DNA from: Mycobacterium asiaticum DSM 44297
GTDB lineage: Bacteria; Actinomycetota; Actinomycetes; Mycobacteriales; Mycobacteriaceae
Length of the DNA stretch: 64,000 nucleotides
Assembly (NCBI RefSeq): GCF_000613245.1
Contig: NZ_HG964936.1
Location: 1,898,982 to 1,962,981, forward strand
Reading direction: 5' to 3'
The position numbers were made by a program, and so were the translations under genes. Positions within the stretch are counted from its first letter, which is position 1. Each line of letters opens with the position of its first letter. The notes below the pieces were generated by a model. That model saw only the letters and a list, made by a program, of their open reading frames with translations, had not been told where the DNA came from and did no database searches. This document shows, piece by piece, positions 7,688 through 16,777 of this stretch.

Positions 7688-9160
7688 ATGACCAACGACC
7701 TTCCCGAGGTCCAGGAGCGCGGGCCCGCGCCACGTCCTGGGCCGCCGCCGGGCGGGCCACCAGTGATGTCGGATGTGTGGGTATACAACGGGCGGGCATA
7801 CGACCTGAGCGATTGGATCGCCAAGCATCCCGGTGGCGCCTTCTTCATCGGCCGGACCAAGAACCGGGACATCACCGCGATTGTCGCTTCCTACCACCGG
7901 GATCCGGCAGTGGTCGAGCGCATCCTGGAGCAGCGGTACTCGTTGGGCCGCGATGCCACACCACGTGACATCCACCCCAAACACAATGCGCCCCCGTTCC
8001 TTTTCAAGGACGACTTCAACTCTTGGCGTGACACCCCAACGTATCAATTCGACAATCACCAGGACCTGATGCACCGCGTCAAGGCGCGGCTCACCGAGCC
8101 GGCATTGGCCGCCAGGATCAAGCGGATGGACCGGCTTTTCAACGTCGTCGTCGTGCTGCTGGCGATCGCCTACTTCGGTGTACAGGGCGTGCGATTGGTG
8201 GAACCGCGGTATATGCCGTTGTGGGCGTTCGTGTTTGCCATGGTGGTGCTGCGCAGCTCACTGGTCGGGTATGGACACTACGCGCTGCACCGAGCGCAAC
8301 GAGGCTGGAACAGGTTCTTCGCCAACGCATTCGATCTGAACTACATAGCGCTGTCTCTGGTTGTCGCCGACGGCCACACGCTGCTGCATCACCCTTACAC
8401 CCAAAGTGACGTCGACATCAAGAAGAACGTCTTCACCATGATGATGCGGCTGCCCCGGTTGTATCGGGTTCCGGTGCACACCCTGCACAAGTTCGGCCAC
8501 ACCGTCACCGGTATGGCCGTGCGGCTGGCTGATGTGTGGAACATGACGCGCAAGGTGGGCGTGAAAGAGGGTTACGGCAGCTGGCGTAACGCGTTGCCCC
8601 ACTTCCTCGGGTCTTCGGTGGTCCGTGTGCTCTTGGTCGCCGAGCTGGTGGTCTTCCTGGCTGCTGGTGACTTTTGGGCCTGGGCACTGCAATTCGTTGC
8701 GACGCTGTGGCTGAGCACCTTCATGGTGGTGGCCAGCCACGAATTCGAGGACGAGCAGCAAGGGTGCCCGGCGGCAGGGCAGGACTGGGGCGTGGACCAG
8801 GTCGAGCACGCCAACGACCTGAAGGTGGTGGGCAACCGCTACCTCGACTGCTTCCTCTCGGCTGGCCTGAGTTCGCACCGGGTCCACCACGTACTGCCGT
8901 TCCAGCGCAGCGGATTCGCCAACATCGTCACCGAAGATGTGTTGCGCGAAGAGGCGGCCAAGTCCGGTGTCGCGTGGTTGCCCGCGAAGAGTTTCCTCAC
9001 CGACCGGTTGCCCAAACTCAGCAGGACCTATCTGCTGTCGCCGTCGCGCGAAGCCAGACAACGCAATTGGGGATTGCTGCGTGAGCACCTGTCGCCGGCG
9101 GCGTGGAAGGAAAGCGTCAGCTACGTGGCGGCCGGATTCGTCGGGATCGGGTCGGTATGA
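7688..9160 (+). CDS. Cytochrome b5-fused membrane fatty acid desaturase
   Basis: A 490-residue homologue of Mtb Rv1371. The N-terminus carries a cytochrome b5-like heme domain (VYNGRAYDLSDWIAKHPGG, with the HPGG heme-ligand motif). The rest is a membrane di-iron desaturase with hydrophobic segments and three histidine boxes: GHYALH, HTLLHH and SHRVHH. Such front-end-type fusions insert double bonds or hydroxyl groups into acyl chains, with the b5 domain delivering electrons. The ATG at 7688 follows a clear GGAGG. Its stop overlaps the pks18 ATG, making it the first gene of a three-gene translationally coupled cluster. It probably prepares an acyl chain used by Pks18; that link is inferred from context. 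Confidence 0.9.
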   Translation: MTNDLPEVQERGPAPRPGPPPGGPPVMSDVWVYNGRAYDLSDWIAKHPGGAFFIGRTKNRDITAIVASYHRDPAVVERILEQRYSLGRDATPRDIHPKHNAPPFLFKDDFNSWRDTPTYQFDNHQDLMHRVKARLTEPALAARIKRMDRLFNVVVVLLAIAYFGVQGVRLVEPRYMPLWAFVFAMVVLRSSLVGYGHYALHRAQRGWNRFFANAFDLNYIALSLVVADGHTLLHHPYTQSDVDIKKNVFTMMMRLPRLYRVPVHTLHKFGHTVTGMAVRLADVWNMTRKVGVKEGYGSWRNALPHFLGSSVVRVLLVAELVVFLAAGDFWAWALQFVATLWLSTFMVVASHEFEDEQQGCPAAGQDWGVDQVEHANDLKVVGNRYLDCFLSAGLSSHRVHHVLPFQRSGFANIVTEDVLREEAAKSGVAWLPAKSFLTDRLPKLSRTYLLSPSREARQRNWGLLREHLSPAAWKESVSYVAAGFVGIGSV

Positions 9161-10311
9161 GCACCCCGCAGTATGAGGCGCAGGTCGACCTGGCACAGTT
9201 GCCGCCTGCTCCGCCGACCACCGTGGCGGTCATCGAGGGCATCGCCACCGGTGCGCCCGCCCGCGTGGTCGAGCAGTCCGACGCGGCCGAACGGGTCGCC
9301 GCGCTGTTCGTCGATCCAGAACAGCGGGAACGGATCCCGCGGCTCTACCACAAGACACGGATCAGCACTCGCCGGATGGCGGTCGACCCGCTGGACCCCA
9401 CCTTCGACGCATTCCGCCGGGATCCAGGAACCATCCGGGACCGCATGAACCTGTTCTTTCAACACGCCGTGCCGCTGGCCGTCGAGGTGAGCCGGCGAGC
9501 ATTAGCCAGCTTGCCCTACGGGCCGGATGAGATCGGGTTGCTGGTGTTCGTCACCAGCACCGGATTCGTCGCGCCGGGGGTGGACGTCGCACTGGTCAAG
9601 GAACTGGGGTTGTCCCGCTCTGTGTCGCGTGTGGTGGTCAACTTCATGGGCTGCGCCGCAGCCATGAACGCCACCCGGACCGCCGCCGCCTATGTCCGGG
9701 CCCACCCAAGCATGAAGGCGCTGGTGGTTTGCATCGAATTATGCTCGGTGAACGCCGTTTTCGCTGACGACGTAAACGACGTCGTGACGCATAGTCTGTT
9801 CGGCGACGGATGCGGGGCCATGGTGCTGGGGGCCAGTCAAGTGCAGCAGCCCCTGCCGCCTGGACATGTGGTGATTCGCAGCAACTTCACCCAGCTGCTC
9901 GACGAGGCCGAGGACGGCATCGTGCTCGGCGTGAATCACGACGGCATCAGCTGCGAGCTGTCGGAGAACCTCCCCGACTACATCTACCGCGGGGTCGAGT
10001 CCGTCGTCGCCGAGGTGTTGCGGGACAACGGGTTGGCCAGAGCCGACATCGATCTCTGGGCAATCCATCCGGGCGGTCCCCGGATCATCGAACAGTCGGC
10101 GCGGTCGCTCGGCCTGCCCGCCGCCTGCGCCGCCCAGAGCTGGGACATCCTGGCCCGGTTCGGCAACATGCTGAGTGTCTCGCTGATCTTCGTGCTGGAA
10201 CAGATGGTGCGGCAAGTGGACTCGGCAAAGTCCATCTCGACCGGTGTTGCATTCGCCTTCGCGCCGGGTGTCACCGTCGAGGGCATTCTCTTCGACATAA
10301 TCCGGCGGTGA
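9157..10311 (+). CDS. pks18: Type III polyketide synthase Pks18 (alkylpyrone synthase)
   Basis: A 384-residue chalcone-synthase-fold enzyme. The triad is visible as Cys166 (FMGCAAAM), His304 (WAIHPGG) and Asn337 (FGNMLS); each is offset by exactly 9 from the triad known for Mtb PKS18 (Cys175, His313, Asn346). Mtb PKS18 (Rv1372) accepts long-chain acyl-CoA starters through an extended tunnel and condenses malonyl-CoA into alkyl pyrones. The ATG overlaps the desaturase stop (ATGA) and the end overlaps the sulfotransferase GTG. The genes on both sides suggest the product is made from a modified acyl chain and then sulfated. Confidence 0.93.
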   Translation: MSTPQYEAQVDLAQLPPAPPTTVAVIEGIATGAPARVVEQSDAAERVAALFVDPEQRERIPRLYHKTRISTRRMAVDPLDPTFDAFRRDPGTIRDRMNLFFQHAVPLAVEVSRRALASLPYGPDEIGLLVFVTSTGFVAPGVDVALVKELGLSRSVSRVVVNFMGCAAAMNATRTAAAYVRAHPSMKALVVCIELCSVNAVFADDVNDVVTHSLFGDGCGAMVLGASQVQQPLPPGHVVIRSNFTQLLDEAEDGIVLGVNHDGISCELSENLPDYIYRGVESVVAEVLRDNGLARADIDLWAIHPGGPRIIEQSARSLGLPAACAAQSWDILARFGNMLSVSLIFVLEQMVRQVDSAKSISTGVAFAFAPGVTVEGILFDIIRR

Positions 10312-11291
10312 CCGACATGAACCCTTCACTCCACGACCGGGTGCTCTACCGCGAGTTGATGACCGATAATTTGCGCTGGGACGCACTGCAGCTGCGCGAT
10401 GGCGACATCATCATCTCCACCCCGCCCAAGTGCGGCATGACTTGGACCCAGCGCCTGGTGTCGCTGATCGTGTTTGACGGACCGGACCTACCGGGCCCTA
10501 TGTCGGTGGTATCGCCCTGGTTGGATCAGACGATCCGGCCGATCGACGAAGTGGTCGCGGTGCTCGAGGCGCAACGGCACCGGCGGTTCATCAAGACGCA
10601 CACGCCGCTGGACGGTCTGGTGCTGGACGACCGCGTGACCTACATCTGCGTGGGACGCGATCCCCGTGACGCCGCGGTGTCGATGCTGCACCAAACCACC
10701 AACATGGACCGCGACCGGGTGCGTGCGTTGCACGAGGCGGCGGTGCCTGCGCAACACCGGCTGGGACCGCCCCCGCCCGAACCCGGCTCTGGCAGCAGCC
10801 CGATCGACGAGTTCCGGCACTGGCTGGAGGGACCGGCCCTGCCGCCGCCCGGGGTCGGCTTCACCCCGCCCAAGGGGATCGGCACGCTGGCTAACGTCAT
10901 CGACCAGTTCGGGAAGGCGTGGCAGCGGCGGCACCTGCCCAACGTCGCGCTGTTCCACTACGCCGACTACCAGGCGGACCTGGTGGGGGAGATGGTGCGG
11001 TTGGCCGCGGTACTCGGGTACCGACTCAGCCAGGAACGCGCAACGGAGCTTGCCCGATACGCCACGCTTGGTGAGATGCGTTCTCGTGCTGCAGAAGTCG
11101 CACCCAATACCACCGACGGCATCTGGCACAGCGACGCGCAGTTCTTCCGACGGGGCAGCAACGGCGAGTGGCAGGAGTACTTCAGCTACGCGGAGTACCG
11201 GCGCTACAACGACCGCATCAACCAGCTCGGGGCACCGGACATGCTGGCCTGGGCGCATGAGGGCCGCCGCGGCTGGGATCCGGAGCGCTGA
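10308..11291 (+). CDS. PAPS-dependent sulfotransferase (Rv1373-like)
   Basis: A 327-residue cytosolic-type sulfotransferase. It has the 5'-phosphosulfate loop TPPKCGMTW, the probable catalytic His in [10 protein letters not shown], the 3'-phosphate motif [13 protein letters not shown], and the C-terminal [12 protein letters not shown] corresponding to the RKGxxGDWK motif. It moves sulfate from PAPS to a hydroxyl group. Mtb Rv1373 is annotated as a glycolipid sulfotransferase. I chose GTG 10308 because it overlaps the pks18 stop as GTGA and gives a length near the 326 residues of Rv1373; ATG 10317 is the alternative. It is the last gene of the cluster. Confidence 0.9.
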   Translation: MTDMNPSLHDRVLYRELMTDNLRWDALQLRDGDIIISTPPKCGMTWTQRLVSLIVFDGPDLPGPMSVVSPWLDQTIRPIDEVVAVLEAQRHRRFIKTHTPLDGLVLDDRVTYICVGRDPRDAAVSMLHQTTNMDRDRVRALHEAAVPAQHRLGPPPPEPGSGSSPIDEFRHWLEGPALPPPGVGFTPPKGIGTLANVIDQFGKAWQRRHLPNVALFHYADYQADLVGEMVRLAAVLGYRLSQERATELARYATLGEMRSRAAEVAPNTTDGIWHSDAQFFRRGSNGEWQEYFSYAEYRRYNDRINQLGAPDMLAWAHEGRRGWDPER

Positions 11292-11336
11292 CGGACGGGC
11301 CCGAGTACCTGTCTCGAATCCCGGCGGTGTTGTGCG

Positions 11337-12257
11337 CTATTGGTCCTCGTGTGCGCGCGCTGGCTCGACGGGTGAATCCCAGTGCTGGCGGAGGTGGGGG
11401 ACGAAGAGGTGTGCGTGTTCGTCGGGGAAGTGCATGCGCACACCGTCGAGGAGGCGCACGGCGACGGTTGAGGGGATGAGCTGACCGAGGCGGTGTGCCC
11501 ATTTGGTGTGGAAGAGAGGGTCCCCGGTGCCCCAGACAATCAGGGTGGGCGCGGTGAGGGCGGCCAATTGTGGGCGCACGGCGATGAGGTCGGCCGAGGA
11601 CAACGCGGTGATGATGCGACTTAGCGCACGTGACGATTCTTCCGTGCCGAGGACGGGTGTGGCGTAGGCGTCGGCAACTTGGTCCGGGAGTCGGCGGGGG
11701 TGTTGATAGCCGATGCCAAGTACGCGCTGCACCAGATGCCGTCTGGCGGCGAGGTGAGGACCGACACGGGTAATTAGTCCGAGCCGAGCTGCGATCGTGA
11801 TCGGCATGAACAGGGTGGGCGGAGTGTTGCCCTCGGTGTCGCAGTTGGTCAGCGTAAAGGTCGATAGCCTCTCGCCGGCGTGGGCTGCGACGATTTGGGC
11901 GACCGCGCCGCCGGTGTCGTTAGCGACCAGGTCGAAGCGGTCTAGATCCAAGTGGTCGCAGAGTTCGATGACGCGGCATGCCAGCCCTGTCAGGGATACG
12001 TCGGCGTTCACTTCTGCGGGCGGGGTATGCCCGTGCCCAGGTAGATCTATTGCGATGCAGCGGCGTTGATCGGAGGCGACGGCGGAGATGACGTGACGCC
12101 ACAGCAGGCTGTTGGCGATTAGACCGTGGATGAAGACGGCGGGGCGACCCTGGCCGACGTCGAGATAGCTCACCGGTCCGGAGGCGGTCGTGGTGCTCCG
12201 GCGGTGGGCCTGGAGTGCTTTGAGGTCCACGATCAGTGACCAACCCTTGCCCCGCAT
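11337..12257 (-). CDS. Alpha/beta hydrolase with Asp nucleophile
   Basis: A 306-residue alpha/beta hydrolase. The nucleophile elbow reads LVANDTGGAVAQ, an Asp rather than a Ser, as in epoxide hydrolases and haloalkane dehalogenases. Other expected elements are the oxyanion region FIHGLIANSLLW, an acid in WGTGDPLF and a histidine in VRMHFPDEH near the C-terminus. A hydrolytic dehalogenase or epoxide-hydrolase type reaction is likely; the substrate is unknown. The gene is divergent from a TetR regulator with a perfect palindrome between them, so it is probably the regulated target. The ATG at 12257 is the longest choice; the conserved domain begins about 25 residues later, so the exact start is uncertain. 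Confidence 0.82.
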   Translation of the reverse strand: MRGKGWSLIVDLKALQAHRRSTTTASGPVSYLDVGQGRPAVFIHGLIANSLLWRHVISAVASDQRRCIAIDLPGHGHTPPAEVNADVSLTGLACRVIELCDHLDLDRFDLVANDTGGAVAQIVAAHAGERLSTFTLTNCDTEGNTPPTLFMPITIAARLGLITRVGPHLAARRHLVQRVLGIGYQHPRRLPDQVADAYATPVLGTEESSRALSRIITALSSADLIAVRPQLAALTAPTLIVWGTGDPLFHTKWAHRLGQLIPSTVAVRLLDGVRMHFPDEHAHLFVPHLRQHWDSPVEPARAHEDQ

Positions 12258-12269
12258 ACCGTGTAGATG

Positions 12270-12290
12270 TCACATACCCATGGTATGTGA
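12270..12290. promoter_or_regulatory. Perfect 21-bp palindromic operator, TetR/hydrolase
   Basis: TCACATACC (12270-12278) and GGTATGTGA (12282-12290) are exact inverted copies around CAT. The site lies 13 bp from the hydrolase ATG and 30 bp from the TetR GTG, where one repressor dimer pair could shut both promoters. Confidence 0.8.
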
Positions 12291-12306
12291 ATGGTCTTTA
12301 GCCGAC

Positions 12307-12312
12307 TATTGT
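12307..12312 (+). promoter_or_regulatory. -10 box of the TetR gene, leaderless
   Basis: TATTGT ends 7 nt before the GTG at 12320, so transcription would begin at or next to the start codon. No Shine-Dalgarno sequence is present, consistent with a leaderless mRNA. Confidence 0.45.
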
Positions 12313-12319
12313 TGGGCGT

Positions 12320-12937
12320 GTGGATGGTGTCAAGACCCGGCGGGCGGAGTACGCCGAACAGACCAGGGTGGCCCTACTGGACGCTGCCACCCGCGAGTTC
12401 GCCGAATACGGCTTCGCGAACACGTCCATAACGCAGATCGCCAGCGCGGCGCGGGTCACGAAGGGCGCTGTCTACCATCACTTTTCGGACAAGGTGGGCC
12501 TGTTTGAGGCAGTCCTGGATCGGTGCAACGAGGCGGCGGAACGGCAGGTGCTGAATGCGATCGCCACACATCCGACAGATCTGTGGAAGGCGGCACTGGC
12601 AGGCCTAGAGGCCACGTTGGACATCTGCATGGACCCAATCGCCGGACGGCTGATTTACGTCGAGGGACCAGTCGGCCTGGGGTGGAGTCGTTGGCGCGCC
12701 TGCGAAGCGCGCTACACCAGTCGCAACGTCAAATTCCTGCTGCGAGGTCTTGTTGGAGCTGGCGCGGTTCCCGACGATACCCCGATCGAGGCGATGGCAC
12801 AGCTACTCACCGGGATGATTACCCACGCAGGTATCGCGCTCGTCGAGGTATCCGCTAGAAAGCGCAGACGCACGCGTGATGAGCTCCGACGTGCGCTGCA
12901 CCAGGTTATGCGGGGTCTAGAGCGATCCCACATCTAG
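12320..12937 (+). CDS. TetR-family transcriptional regulator
   Basis: A 205-residue repressor. The N-terminal helix-turn-helix is typical (ALLDAATREFAEYGFANTSITQIA followed by VTKGAVYHHFSDKVGLFEAVL, with the YHHF signature near residue 54). The C-terminal half would form the ligand pocket and dimer interface; residues near 110 (EGPVGLGWSRWR) match a C-terminal segment common in actinobacterial TetR proteins. It probably binds the 21-bp palindrome at 12270-12290, controlling itself and the divergent Asp-type hydrolase. Neither gene has a counterpart here in the Mtb order as I know it. The ligand is unknown. Confidence 0.9.
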   Translation: MDGVKTRRAEYAEQTRVALLDAATREFAEYGFANTSITQIASAARVTKGAVYHHFSDKVGLFEAVLDRCNEAAERQVLNAIATHPTDLWKAALAGLEATLDICMDPIAGRLIYVEGPVGLGWSRWRACEARYTSRNVKFLLRGLVGAGAVPDDTPIEAMAQLLTGMITHAGIALVEVSARKRRRTRDELRRALHQVMRGLERSHI

Positions 12938-13311
12938 AGAAATGAGACAGCGGTGCCAGGCACTCCCCGGTTCCTCGGAAGAATCAGTCGTTCGCTGGTT
13001 TCGTCTCACCGGGGGTGCACACCTGTTTGCGGTTCTAGAGGACGCGCACCGTGACTTATCAGATAGCGATTCTTCAGTACCGGCGTGGAAGGCTACCGCG
13101 GTTCTCGCGACGCATCGGGGATGCAGCGTATCCGCTCCGCGCCGCGGTGTGGCCCGAACAGGCCTTGCCTTGAAGGGCAGCTGCCGTGCTATCGACGCGA
13201 ATATCGTGCTCGAAGTTGAGATTTCGTCATGGTTTCGATTGCGCAAAGGTACGGCAGCTTATCGGCGGCGGAAGGGCGGATTTCGCCTGCTCGGTTATAG
13301 TGTTGGGTCCT
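12938..13311. other. Intergenic region, no gene recognised
   Basis: This 374-bp stretch lies between the TetR gene and the CBM2 gene. Open frames crossing it have no recognisable motifs and no plausible ribosome site. The only signal seen is the promoter hexamer at its right end (13296-13301). Confidence 0.5.
13296..13301 (+). promoter_or_regulatory. -10 box of the CBM2 gene
   Basis: TATAGT lies 10 nt before the ATG at 13312. The implied transcript has a leader of only a few nucleotides, and no Shine-Dalgarno sequence is visible. Confidence 0.45.
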
Positions 13312-13737
13312 ATGAATGGACGGAGCCGTGCCGAGAAGCGCTGGCGCACAGCGTTTCACGTGGCCGCATCGGCGATTGTTGCTGCCGTCCTCGGACTCGG
13401 CAGCGCCCCCGTCGCCCATGCGGCCTCGGCCTCGGCGACGTTCGTGGTGGAACACACCTGGCAGACCGGCTTCATCGCCCGCTACACCGTCGCCAACTAC
13501 AGCATTGCGCCACTGGGCGACTGGAGGCTGGAATTCGACATGCCGGTCGGGCAATCCGTCTCGCACGCGTGGAACAGCACCGTCAGCCAGGCCGGCACAC
13601 ACTTCGTGGTGACCCCGGCGAACTGGAATCGCGTCATCCCGCCCGGCGGTACGGCCACGGGTGGAATGCGAGGCGTGCTGACCGGCACCTACTCGCCGCC
13701 GGTGAACTGCCGGATCAACGGGATGCCCTGCGCGTAG
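13312..13737 (+). CDS. Secreted CBM2 carbohydrate-binding protein (Rv1987-like)
   Basis: A 141-residue exported protein. Residues 1-37 form a Sec signal peptide (basic N-terminus, hydrophobic core, cleavage after AHA). The mature part is a single family 2 carbohydrate-binding module: the conserved WQTGF, the strand WRLEFDMP, the core SVSHAWNSTVS and the final GGTATGGMRG are present. These modules bind cellulose or chitin on a flat aromatic surface. No catalytic domain is attached, although the Mtb homologue Rv1987 is often called a chitinase. It is monocistronic, between an accessory TetR gene and the pyr operon, a place where Mtb has no such gene. Confidence 0.88.
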   Translation: MNGRSRAEKRWRTAFHVAASAIVAAVLGLGSAPVAHAASASATFVVEHTWQTGFIARYTVANYSIAPLGDWRLEFDMPVGQSVSHAWNSTVSQAGTHFVVTPANWNRVIPPGGTATGGMRGVLTGTYSPPVNCRINGMPCA

Positions 13738-13867
13738 CTACCCGCCCCCTGTGGCAAATGGTGCTGGTGTGACGAAATGCCCTGCCACCATGTGAAGTCC
13801 CCGTCTCGCGAGCGCAGAGCTACCGCCGGTTCGTGTTAGGCTCCCCGGCAGTCGACATCCTTTAACG

Positions 13868-13896
13868 GACCGTCCAGAGAGGCGGAGAAGGAGGTC
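13868..13896 (+). promoter_or_regulatory. PyrR-binding leader hairpin over the pyrR ribosome site
   Basis: The pyr leader contains GTCCAGAGAGGC (13872-13883), matching the PyrR-binding-loop consensus ARUCCNGNGAGGYU. GACC (13868-13871) plus TCC (13873-13875) can pair with GGA plus GGTC (13890-13896), with one bulged G. That buries the Shine-Dalgarno GGAGG (13890-13894) in the stem and presents AGAGAG in the loop. This fits the PyrR-dependent translational repression reported for M. smegmatis, in which UMP/UTP-bound PyrR would stabilise the hairpin. Confidence 0.8.
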
Positions 13897-13907
13897 TAGT
13901 TTTTCGC

Positions 13908-14468
13908 ATGGGTGCTGCAGCAAGCCGGCAACCGCGGGAACTGATGTCAGCGGCCGACGTCGGCCGCACCATTTCTCGCATGGCGCACCAGATCATCGAG
14001 AAGACCGCGCTGGACGGTCCCGACGCGACCCGGGTGGTGCTGCTCGGGATCCCGACGCGGGGTGTAACCCTGGCCAGCCGCCTGGCCGCCAATATCGCCG
14101 AATACGGCGGTGTCACCGTCGAGCACGGTTCGCTGGACATCACCCTGTACCGCGACGACCTGATGATCAAGCCACCGCGGCCCCTGGAGGCCACGTCGAT
14201 ACCGCCCGGCGGCATCGACGATGCGCTGGTCATCCTGGTCGACGACGTCCTGTACTCCGGCCGCTCGACCCGGTCGGCCCTGGACGCCCTGCGTGACGTC
14301 GGCCGGCCTCGGATCGTGCAGCTGGCCGTGCTAGTCGATCGCGGCCACCGCGAACTTCCCATCCGCGCCGACTACGTCGGCAAGAATGTGCCGACCTCAC
14401 GCAGCGAGAGCGTGCACGTGCAACTCAGCGAGGACGACGGCCGAGATGGCGTGGTGATCACCCGATGA
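13908..14468 (+). CDS. pyrR: PyrR, pyrimidine operon regulator / uracil phosphoribosyltransferase
   Basis: A 186-residue bifunctional protein: an RNA-binding repressor of pyr mRNA and a uracil phosphoribosyltransferase. The PRPP-binding motif is [21 protein letters not shown] (about residues 105-125), and [11 protein letters not shown] near residue 47 is also characteristic. It is the first gene of the pyr operon and should regulate it through the leader hairpin at 13868-13896. The ATG at 13908 follows AAGGAGGT with a rather long 12-nt spacer. Its stop overlaps the pyrB ATG by 4 nt. The protein aligns closely with Mtb Rv1379. Confidence 0.95.
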   Translation: MGAAASRQPRELMSAADVGRTISRMAHQIIEKTALDGPDATRVVLLGIPTRGVTLASRLAANIAEYGGVTVEHGSLDITLYRDDLMIKPPRPLEATSIPPGGIDDALVILVDDVLYSGRSTRSALDALRDVGRPRIVQLAVLVDRGHRELPIRADYVGKNVPTSRSESVHVQLSEDDGRDGVVITR

Positions 14469-15427
14469 CTCCGAGACACCTGTTAGCCGCGGGCGATCTG
14501 TCCCGGGACGAGGCGACCGCGATCCTTGACGACGCGGATCGGTTCGCACAGGCCCTGGTCGGCCGCGACGTCAAGAAGCTCCCGACGCTGCGGGGCCGCA
14601 CGGTGGTCACGATGTTCTATGAGAACTCCACCCGCACCAGGGTGTCGTTCGAGGTCGCCGGCAAATGGATGAGCGCCGACGTGGTCAATGTCAGCGCATC
14701 CGGATCGTCGGTGGGCAAGGGTGAGTCGCTCCGCGACACCGCGCTGACGCTGCGGGCGGCGGGCGCCGACGCGCTGATCATTCGGCATCCTGCCTCGGGC
14801 GCGGCGCATCTGCTGGCGGACTGGACGTCCCACGGCCCGGCTGCGGAAAACCGTGGCGGCCCATCGGTGATCAACGCCGGCGACGGCACACACGAACACC
14901 CCACTCAGGCACTGCTCGACGCGCTGACCATCCGCCAGCGGCTCGGCGGTATCGATGGCCGCCGCATCGTGATCGTCGGCGACATCCTGCACAGCCGGGT
15001 GGCCCGCTCCAACGTGATGCTGCTGCACACGCTGGGCGCCGAGGTGGTCCTGGTGGCACCGCCCACCCTGTTGCCACGCGGCGTCGAGGGCTGGCCGGTC
15101 ACCGTCTCCAACGACTTCGATGCCGAACTGCCCGCCGCCGACGCCGTGCTGATGCTGCGGGTACAGGCCGAGCGAATGAACGGCGGCTTCTTCCCGTCGG
15201 TGCGCGAGTACTCGACGCTCTACGGTCTGTCCGCGCGGCGCCAGGCGTTGCTGCCCGGCCATGCCGTGGTACTGCACCCGGGTCCGATGCTGCGCGGCAT
15301 GGAGATCTCGTCCTCGGTGGCCGACTCGTCGCAATCGGCTGTGCTGCAGCAGGTTTCCAACGGTGTGCATGTGCGGATGGCGGTCTTGTTCCATGTGCTG
15401 GTGGGGGCGGAGGAAGTCGCGGCATGA
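14465..15427 (+). CDS. pyrB: Aspartate carbamoyltransferase catalytic subunit
   Basis: A 320-residue enzyme joining carbamoyl phosphate and L-aspartate to give N-carbamoyl-aspartate, the first committed step of pyrimidine synthesis. The carbamoyl-phosphate loop STRTR (residues 55-59), the segment [10 protein letters not shown] and HPTQALLDA are present. No pyrI regulatory subunit is nearby, so control is through PyrR. Both ends overlap neighbours by 4 nt (ATGA), showing tight translational coupling to pyrR and pyrC. It is a full-length match to Mtb Rv1380. Confidence 0.97.
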   Translation: MTPRHLLAAGDLSRDEATAILDDADRFAQALVGRDVKKLPTLRGRTVVTMFYENSTRTRVSFEVAGKWMSADVVNVSASGSSVGKGESLRDTALTLRAAGADALIIRHPASGAAHLLADWTSHGPAAENRGGPSVINAGDGTHEHPTQALLDALTIRQRLGGIDGRRIVIVGDILHSRVARSNVMLLHTLGAEVVLVAPPTLLPRGVEGWPVTVSNDFDAELPAADAVLMLRVQAERMNGGFFPSVREYSTLYGLSARRQALLPGHAVVLHPGPMLRGMEISSSVADSSQSAVLQQVSNGVHVRMAVLFHVLVGAEEVAA

Positions 15428-16728
15428 GCGTGCTGATCAGGAATGTGCGGCTGTACGGCGAGGGCGACCGGGTCGATGTGCTGGTCGACACGTTCGGCTA
15501 TGAAGGCCAGATCGCCGAAATCGGCCCGGGTCTGGAGATACCTGACACCGCCGACGTCATCGACGCCACCGACCAGGTGCTGCTGCCTGGTTTCGTCGAT
15601 CTGCACACCCACCTGCGCGAGCCGGGCCGCGAATACGCCGAGGACATCGAAACCGGTTCGGCGGCAGCGGCTTTGGGTGGATACACCGCGGTGTTCGCGA
15701 TGGCCAATACCAACCCCGTCGCCGACAGCCCGGTGGTCACCGACCACGTGTGGCATCGTGGCCAGCAGGTCGGCCTGGTTGACGTGCATCCGGTCGGCGC
15801 CGTCACGGTAGGTCTGGCCGGGGTCGAGCTCACCGAGATGGGCATGATGAATGCCGGCGCCGCCGGGGTGCGGATGTTCTCCGACGACGGCATCTGCGTG
15901 CACGACCCGCTAGTCATGCGTCGTGCGCTGGAATACGCCACCGGCTTGGGTGTGCTGATCGCCCAGCACGCCGAGGAACCCCGGTTGACGGTCGGTGCCG
16001 TCGCGCACGAGGGCCCGACCGCCGCCCGCCTCGGGCTCGCCGGATGGCCCAGGGCCGCCGAGGAATCGATCGTCGCCCGCGACGCCCTGCTGGCGCGGGA
16101 CGCGGGGGCCCGGGTCCACATCTGCCACGCGTCCACCGCGGGCACCGTCGAGCTCGTCCGATGGGCCAAGGACCAGGGAATTTCGATCACCGCCGAGGTG
16201 ACCCCGCACCACCTGCTGCTCGACGACAGCAGGTTGGCCAGTTACGACGGGCAAAACCGGGTCAACCCGCCGCTGCGCGAGGCATCTGATGCGATCGCGC
16301 TGCGGCAGGCGCTCGCCGACGGGGTCATCGACTGTGTGGCCACCGATCACGCGCCGCACGCCGAGCACGAGAAGTGCGTCGAGTTCTCCGCCGCCCGCCC
16401 GGGCATGCTGGGCTTGCAGACGGCGCTGTCGGTGGTGGCGCAGACGATGGTGCAGCCGGGCCTGCTGAGCTGGCGCGATCTCGCCCGGGTGATGAGTGAG
16501 AACCCGGCGCGTATTGTCCGGTTGCCTGATCAGGGCCGTCCCCTCGAGGTGGGCGAGCCGGCCAATCTGGCCGTGGTCGATCCCGACGCGACCTGGACGG
16601 TGGCCGGTGCCGACCTGGCCAGCCGGTCGGCAAACACGCCGTACGAATCGATGACTTTGCCGGCCAGGGTGACCGCGACGTTGCTCCGCGGGAAGGTCAC
16701 CGCCCGGGATGGAAAGAGCCCGGCATGA
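15424..16728 (+). CDS. pyrC: Dihydroorotase
   Basis: A 434-residue class I dihydroorotase that cyclises carbamoyl-aspartate to dihydroorotate. The metal site begins with [10 protein letters not shown] (residues 59-68); later ligands are in QHAEEP, ICHAST and [12 protein letters not shown] near residue 310. The ATG overlaps the pyrB stop. It is followed after 49 nt by a small membrane-protein gene, the same order as Mtb Rv1381-Rv1382. Dihydroorotate dehydrogenase and orotate phosphoribosyltransferase are not in this operon. Confidence 0.97.
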   Translation: MSVLIRNVRLYGEGDRVDVLVDTFGYEGQIAEIGPGLEIPDTADVIDATDQVLLPGFVDLHTHLREPGREYAEDIETGSAAAALGGYTAVFAMANTNPVADSPVVTDHVWHRGQQVGLVDVHPVGAVTVGLAGVELTEMGMMNAGAAGVRMFSDDGICVHDPLVMRRALEYATGLGVLIAQHAEEPRLTVGAVAHEGPTAARLGLAGWPRAAEESIVARDALLARDAGARVHICHASTAGTVELVRWAKDQGISITAEVTPHHLLLDDSRLASYDGQNRVNPPLREASDAIALRQALADGVIDCVATDHAPHAEHEKCVEFSAARPGMLGLQTALSVVAQTMVQPGLLSWRDLARVMSENPARIVRLPDQGRPLEVGEPANLAVVDPDATWTVAGADLASRSANTPYESMTLPARVTATLLRGKVTARDGKSPA

Positions 16729-16777
16729 AGCGCGCTAGTGACCGTGCACAGCGAAGCTGCGGGCAGGAGCGGCGCGC

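Noticed and set aside
12942..13772. An open frame of 276 codons covering the TetR-CBM2 gap and overlapping the CBM2 gene
   Set aside because: The CBM2 protein in another frame has a perfect signal peptide and domain; this frame is Arg-rich and featureless.
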